Positions 59,827 to 64,000 of a DNA stretch of 64,000 nucleotides are shown here, piece after piece. This DNA is from Megaleporinus macrocephalus. Its lineage: Eukaryota > Chordata > Actinopteri > Characiformes > Anostomidae. Numbering within the stretch: position 1 is the first letter of the stretch; the number at the start of each line of letters is the position of its first letter. The notes under the pieces were generated by a model. That model ran no database searches. It had not been told where the DNA came from and worked only from the letters and a program-made list of their open reading frames with translations. Location: NCBI GenBank assembly GCA_021613375.1, contig CM038720.1:7133462-7197461 (forward strand). Direction: 5' to 3'. Position numbers and translations under genes: made by a program.

Positions 59827-59924
59827 TAAACTGTATTGTTATTCATTTCTTGCTTTCTGACAGATATTTGCTGCATAACTTGTCCTGCAGGTTTCAAGAT
59901 ATCGACTCCGATCCAACTCCAGAT

Positions 59925-60290
59925 CGTCTGATTGTGTGATCCGATACAGGATTCTGGAAAACAACCGTTTTTTTCTGGATTTTTTGTCTATAGAAAATGA
60001 ATGGGATGGAAAAGTACACGCCAATCTACTGAACTTCTGCTCGACCCACAGACACCATTTGACATACACTGACTCAGGGCAGACCCCCGACCACGACTGC
60101 AGCGATGGTTTGACCCACACTCGTCTGTTTGTCATTTTTTCATCCCTCTTTTTCCCCCATAGAGTCCCATTCATTTTTGCATGCACCCGAACATTATGGT
60201 TTCATTAAACCAACAACCACCAAACTGACCCGCACTCCTCTACTTGTCGTTCATTCATCCCTCGTTCCTCGCACTGCCTAAGCTGTGCAA
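59925..60290 (+). repeat. Dispersed repeat, copy 2
   Basis: Partner of 35855-36420: CACGCCAATCTACTGAACTT, CTCAGGGCAGACCCCCGACC and AGTCCCATTCATTTTTGC. Confidence 0.85.
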
Positions 60291-60299
60291 TCATCCTGC

Positions 60300-61390
60300 G
60301 TTTCCTTCAGGAGATACACTTCTCTAGTTATTATTAATACTGTTGTTTATAGTACTTGACCAGGCAGAAGACAGTTAAGTTGTTTATTACTCTATGGTTA
60401 CTCTGAGCTGGGAATAAAAATGGGAGAAATTAGTGACATTGTTTAATTAATATTAGCCTAAATGACTGACTGATTCTTTAAGAATCTTTGATTTTGAGTC
60501 TAATTTAAACAGTCAATTCAATATATGGATTTGATAAACCTGGACAATCTAATTATACAGTGAAATACAGCAGAACACAGTTAATTACAAATACCAAACT
60601 TTTAAAATACAATAGATGCATATCTTTAAAAAACAGCATGCTGATTAAATTTCCTATTTTCTGAGTCCTATTTTCTGATTCTGGCCTTTAAATATCAGAT
60701 CACATTTACAAAATTGTATAGTGTGGTCAAAAAGTCTGACATTGCTCGTTTAAGTGCTTCTGCTTGCATGTCTTTCTGATTCTATACAAAGCTTTTCATT
60801 ACACGTCATAACATCAGCAAAACAATTGGAGTTTGAAATTTGAATGTATTTCAGAATGTCTTAATATTTGGTTGCAACTACAGAACTACAAAAGCAGACT
60901 GACCTCTTCATATGAAGACCTTAACACAGTCCATTTCTCAAATTAGCTTAAATTTGAATAGTGAACTTGAATTTTTTGAATATTTGAATATTTATTTTTC
61001 ATTGTTATTTTTATTTAAATTTGTTCATTATTCATTTTAATTCTATTTTAATTTTTATTTAGTTTATTTCTATTATTGTGCATTTTTATATATTTTATAT
61101 TATACATTTTATATATTTGTATTATCTTCTAAGTCGCTTGTCCTCCTGGGTCGTGGGGGTGCTGGCACTTTCTGTTCAGAAACTGACCTGAGTACAGTTA
61201 CACCTGAACAGTTAAACCTGACAGCACTAAAGAATAAATGAAACACAAAAAACTTTTAATAATAAAATTATTTGTTAATCAAAATCTCACTTTAATTAAT
61301 TGATTCACCAATTAATTCTTTTTAATGGCATTTTAAGATGTAAAAAATTTTACATTTAAAAATTTTACATTTTCAGTCGGGATAAGATTT
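60300..61390. other. AT-rich intron sequence
   Basis: Low-complexity AT-rich stretches (60960-61130 is rich in ATTTTTATTT). No exon or transposon boundary recognised. Confidence 0.5.
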
Positions 61391-61394
61391 CCAT

Positions 61395-61590
61395 ACTGTG
61401 CTGTCCTCTTATGAACGAGCACTGTCCTCTTACAGATGAGCACTGTCCCCTTATGGATGAGCACTGTCCCCTAATGGATGAGCACTGTCCTCGTATGGAT
61501 GAGCACTGTCCCCTAATGGATGAGCACTGTCCTCGTATGGATGAGCACTGTCCCCTTATGGATGAGCACTGTCCTCGTATGGATTCTGCT
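61395..61590 (+). repeat. 21-bp minisatellite, about 9 copies
   Basis: The unit GATGAGCACTGTCCCCTTAT plus G. Because 21 is a multiple of three, one frame stays open and reads DEHCPLM repeats for 63 codons. No gene context supports translation. Confidence 0.95.
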
Positions 61591-62179
61591 GACCTGTCCT
61601 GAAACCAGGTTAAGACATTTGAACTGACTTGGACTATAGACTCAGTGTGCTTGTATTTGGAAAACCTATTTTAAGGATCTGGTCAATCAGTTCCCTAACG
61701 ATTTTCACAGTGTTCTTAGGAAAACACACAGGATTCATTAAGATGGTAACAACACATATCGTCACATTGCCAAGCCATGCTCTTCTCCACTCTCACAGCT
61801 GTCACTGTTGTACTTCGTGTTGTATTGGATGTCGTCTAAATCCCAGAAGCAGCGCAATAAATCCATGCAAGATTTAGGAATTGCTGTTATTTTGTTAAAC
61901 AGATCCTCATCCTGTGGTAAATCTGTGCAAACGGTGAGATTATCTGAGAGGAAACACAGAGAAGTGCGAATTTTAAAGAGCTTTAGATAAAGACAGGGGG
62001 ATCTGCTCCTTAATCTTTTGCCAAGTAAACAGATCCGTGCTGTGATGGGAGTGCGTTCCAACTTCACCTACTGGAACTATGTTTGCTCTGATTTAATATC
62101 ATTTCATTCGTCATGTTAACTTTAATACAGTCACATATAATACTGCAAATAGGTTAACACATCCCACATGTTTTTATAT

Positions 62180-62766
62180 TGTCGCTGTCCAAAGAAAAAC
62201 AGATATATATAGTTTTTTTCTTACTTTTCTACTTTCTTCCAGCACATCTGTTGTCCTTTACATCGCATGAATGTGTCATGATGACTGGATAAATACAAAT
62301 ACTCCAAAATGACTTGGTGTTAAATATTTACAAACATGTTTAAATGTTTAAATCTTTACATTAAATCACATTAAAAGTGAAGAAGATTTTTGGTACTATG
62401 AGCTACTACATTACAGATACTTGCTGAGTTTTCTTGGAGGACTATTTTGCCTGACCTCGTCCTGCATGCACAATAAATAAATAAATAAAAGACAATAAAT
62501 GACGGCTTTAGTATCGTCCATATCAACCAATATTTTTTTCCGATTTTAAGTTTTCTACATCATTTGAACCCACTAATGGTCACTTACACTGTATGACTAT
62601 TTTAATGATGATTGAATCAATAGAAATGCTCCATAACAGCTTGGAAAAAAATCTGGTTCCATTGACTTACATTGAAAGTGAAGTAGGTTTTTGATCTCTC
62701 CTGTAAAGTTGCAATTTTGGAGATACTTTTTTTATATTTGTTTTTCATTGGACAGTGACGGTATGT
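62180..62766. mobile_element. MITE of the GTCGCTGTCC family, long copy
   Basis: Left end TATTGTCGCTGTCCAAAGAA, right end TTTTTCATTGGACAGTGACG. The right third is the reverse of the 8414 copy (CTCTCCTGTAAAGTTGCAAT). The middle is unrelated sequence, so this may be a larger parent form or a composite. Confidence 0.7.
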
Positions 62767-63369
62767 AATCTGATCTCAAAGCCATCAGATAGATAGATAG
62801 ATAGATAATAACAGTATAGTCATTATTATATATAGTTAACAGTATAGTATATATAACACACAGTTATACAGATAAATCTGTGAAATAAATATATAATATG
62901 ATACAGTCTGATAACTGATGACTGATATAGGGGTCCAGAGTATAACAGTGTTACAGGATTATTTTTTAAAAGACCATCATTATCCAGCATCAGGCAGCGC
63001 ATTCGTTACTATTCAAATGCAACAATGTTCTGTTAGTGAGCCTTCAAAGTAGTCGAACGTCTGGTTCCATTTACAGCAATGGGAACTACTCTGAGATGGT
63101 GGGTTGCAGAGTCAATTGTGTGGGACTTTATTTACATCCTAGTTATTTTAATTTGGCACCAGAATTGACCGGTAGGGTTCAAACTTTTGCATGTGACTGA
63201 ATCTGATTGTGTTTAAGGAGTTAAACGATGTTCTGGGTTAATTAAAGTACTGCATGTGAGCAGACAAAGCATTTCCACAGGAGGCATCAGACGACTTGAC
63301 TACCAGTTTGACTCTCAGGGATATTAACGGGCTCACTAACTGCTGGCTAGAAATAAGTGGTCAGCAATG

Positions 63370-63720
63370 CCTTCAACGATCAACGAAGTTCGGTTCACGC
63401 ATTGTCGTCCAGAGCGGTCGCTTCGATGGGAAATGTGGGAACTCGTCTTGGCTTCGGTTCTAGGCCGTCACAAAGCTCCTCAGTCTCCGCCGGGTCACCA
63501 AAATAAACCCCGCCGCTCAAACATTTGCTCTTAAGTCGCTGGCCGCTTTGAGTCCCTCGTTTCGCTTCATTTTCTTCCTTCGTCTTAATTCCACCCCGCG
63601 TCCATATGCCATGTAGATTACCACATGCTAGGAAAGGCTGTCTGGGCGCTGCCTCTTTAATTACTGTGGACGGACTGTCGGTGAGACTCCGGGTTCAAGC
63701 TGAGCTGTCTGCTTCTTATG
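63370..63720. promoter_or_regulatory. GC-richer candidate conserved block
   Basis: Unique sequence with CCGGGTCACCAAAATAAACC, TCCATATGCCATGTAGATTA and GCCTCTTTAATTACTGTGGA. No coding or transposon pattern. Proposed regulatory by contrast only. Confidence 0.3.
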
Positions 63721-63934
63721 TGTAAGACAGGGACCACCGGTGGGTCCCGGATTCCGTTTCGCACTCTCGTTTTTTTTTATGTGTTATGTATGTCCAGCTT
63801 CAGCACAAGCTCCTCTACTGAAATATGTCATTCAAAACATATTGCCACATATGATATTCATGAATTAACCAATCAAACAACAACAAAAATACGTTTTCCA
63901 TGCAAGGTATTTGTCATGAATGTCATCTTTTCAT

Positions 63935-64000
63935 AGTGTTCAGCTCTTCAGACGTCTGGTTCCATTCACCACCACTGTGAACAACTCTGACTCTTCAATT
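63935..64000. mobile_element. Arm of the foldback family, cut by the window edge
   Basis: CTCTTCAGACGTCTGGTTCC and CATTCACCACCACTGTGAAC match 17185-17230. Confidence 0.75.

Noticed and set aside
61411..61602. 63-codon frame with DEHCPLM repeats
   Set aside because: A 21-bp minisatellite keeps a frame open by arithmetic; no gene context.

Overview
This window is vertebrate, almost certainly teleost, nuclear DNA. It carries one recognisable protein-coding gene: a minus-strand fragment of a DSCAM (Down syndrome cell adhesion molecule) orthologue. Eight consecutive exons between 23702 and 8846 encode the second half of Ig2 and all of Ig3 to Ig8, 618 codons in total. Every intron has GT-AG ends and interrupts the frame in phase 1, so the exons join without a frame break. 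Residue patterns fit DSCAM better than its paralogue DSCAML1. The teleost assignment rests on the fish-type DNA transposons, the tRNA-derived SINEs and the extreme tandem-repeat load. Species, and dscama versus dscamb, cannot be settled from sequence alone.

Layout. Bases 1-8845 lie in the intron after the Ig8 exon pair; they hold a 17-bp minisatellite, a hAT fragment, a kilobase polypurine tract and a 2.4-kb 41-bp minisatellite. Bases 8846-23702 hold the exons; their introns contain minisatellites, a SINE, a BED-finger hAT relic with a perfect 8-bp target duplication, and a foldback of about 1 kb. Bases 23703-64000 are one uninterrupted upstream intron of more than 40 kb. I found no trace there of the first half of Ig2, Ig1 or the signal-peptide exon. 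It holds two more complete hAT-type elements with perfect 8-bp duplications, other DNA-transposon copies, many microsatellites, and a very large inverted repeat (about 41.54-44.33 kb) whose arms are each tandem arrays of a 186-bp unit. Several non-repetitive blocks, richer in GC or in homeodomain-type TAATTA/TAATTG motifs, are candidate conserved non-coding elements.

The gene product is a homophilic neuronal adhesion receptor whose N-terminal Ig domains mediate recognition. The window shows nothing like the arthropod Dscam1 arrays of alternative exons. There is no operon, CRISPR array, prokaryotic gene cluster or functional RNA gene. The strongest unusual signals are structural: the inverted tandem array, the foldback, two 41-bp arrays 18.6 kb apart with the same unit and a TGAGTCA motif per unit, and a weak Ig5 splice donor 7 nt downstream of a stronger-looking decoy.
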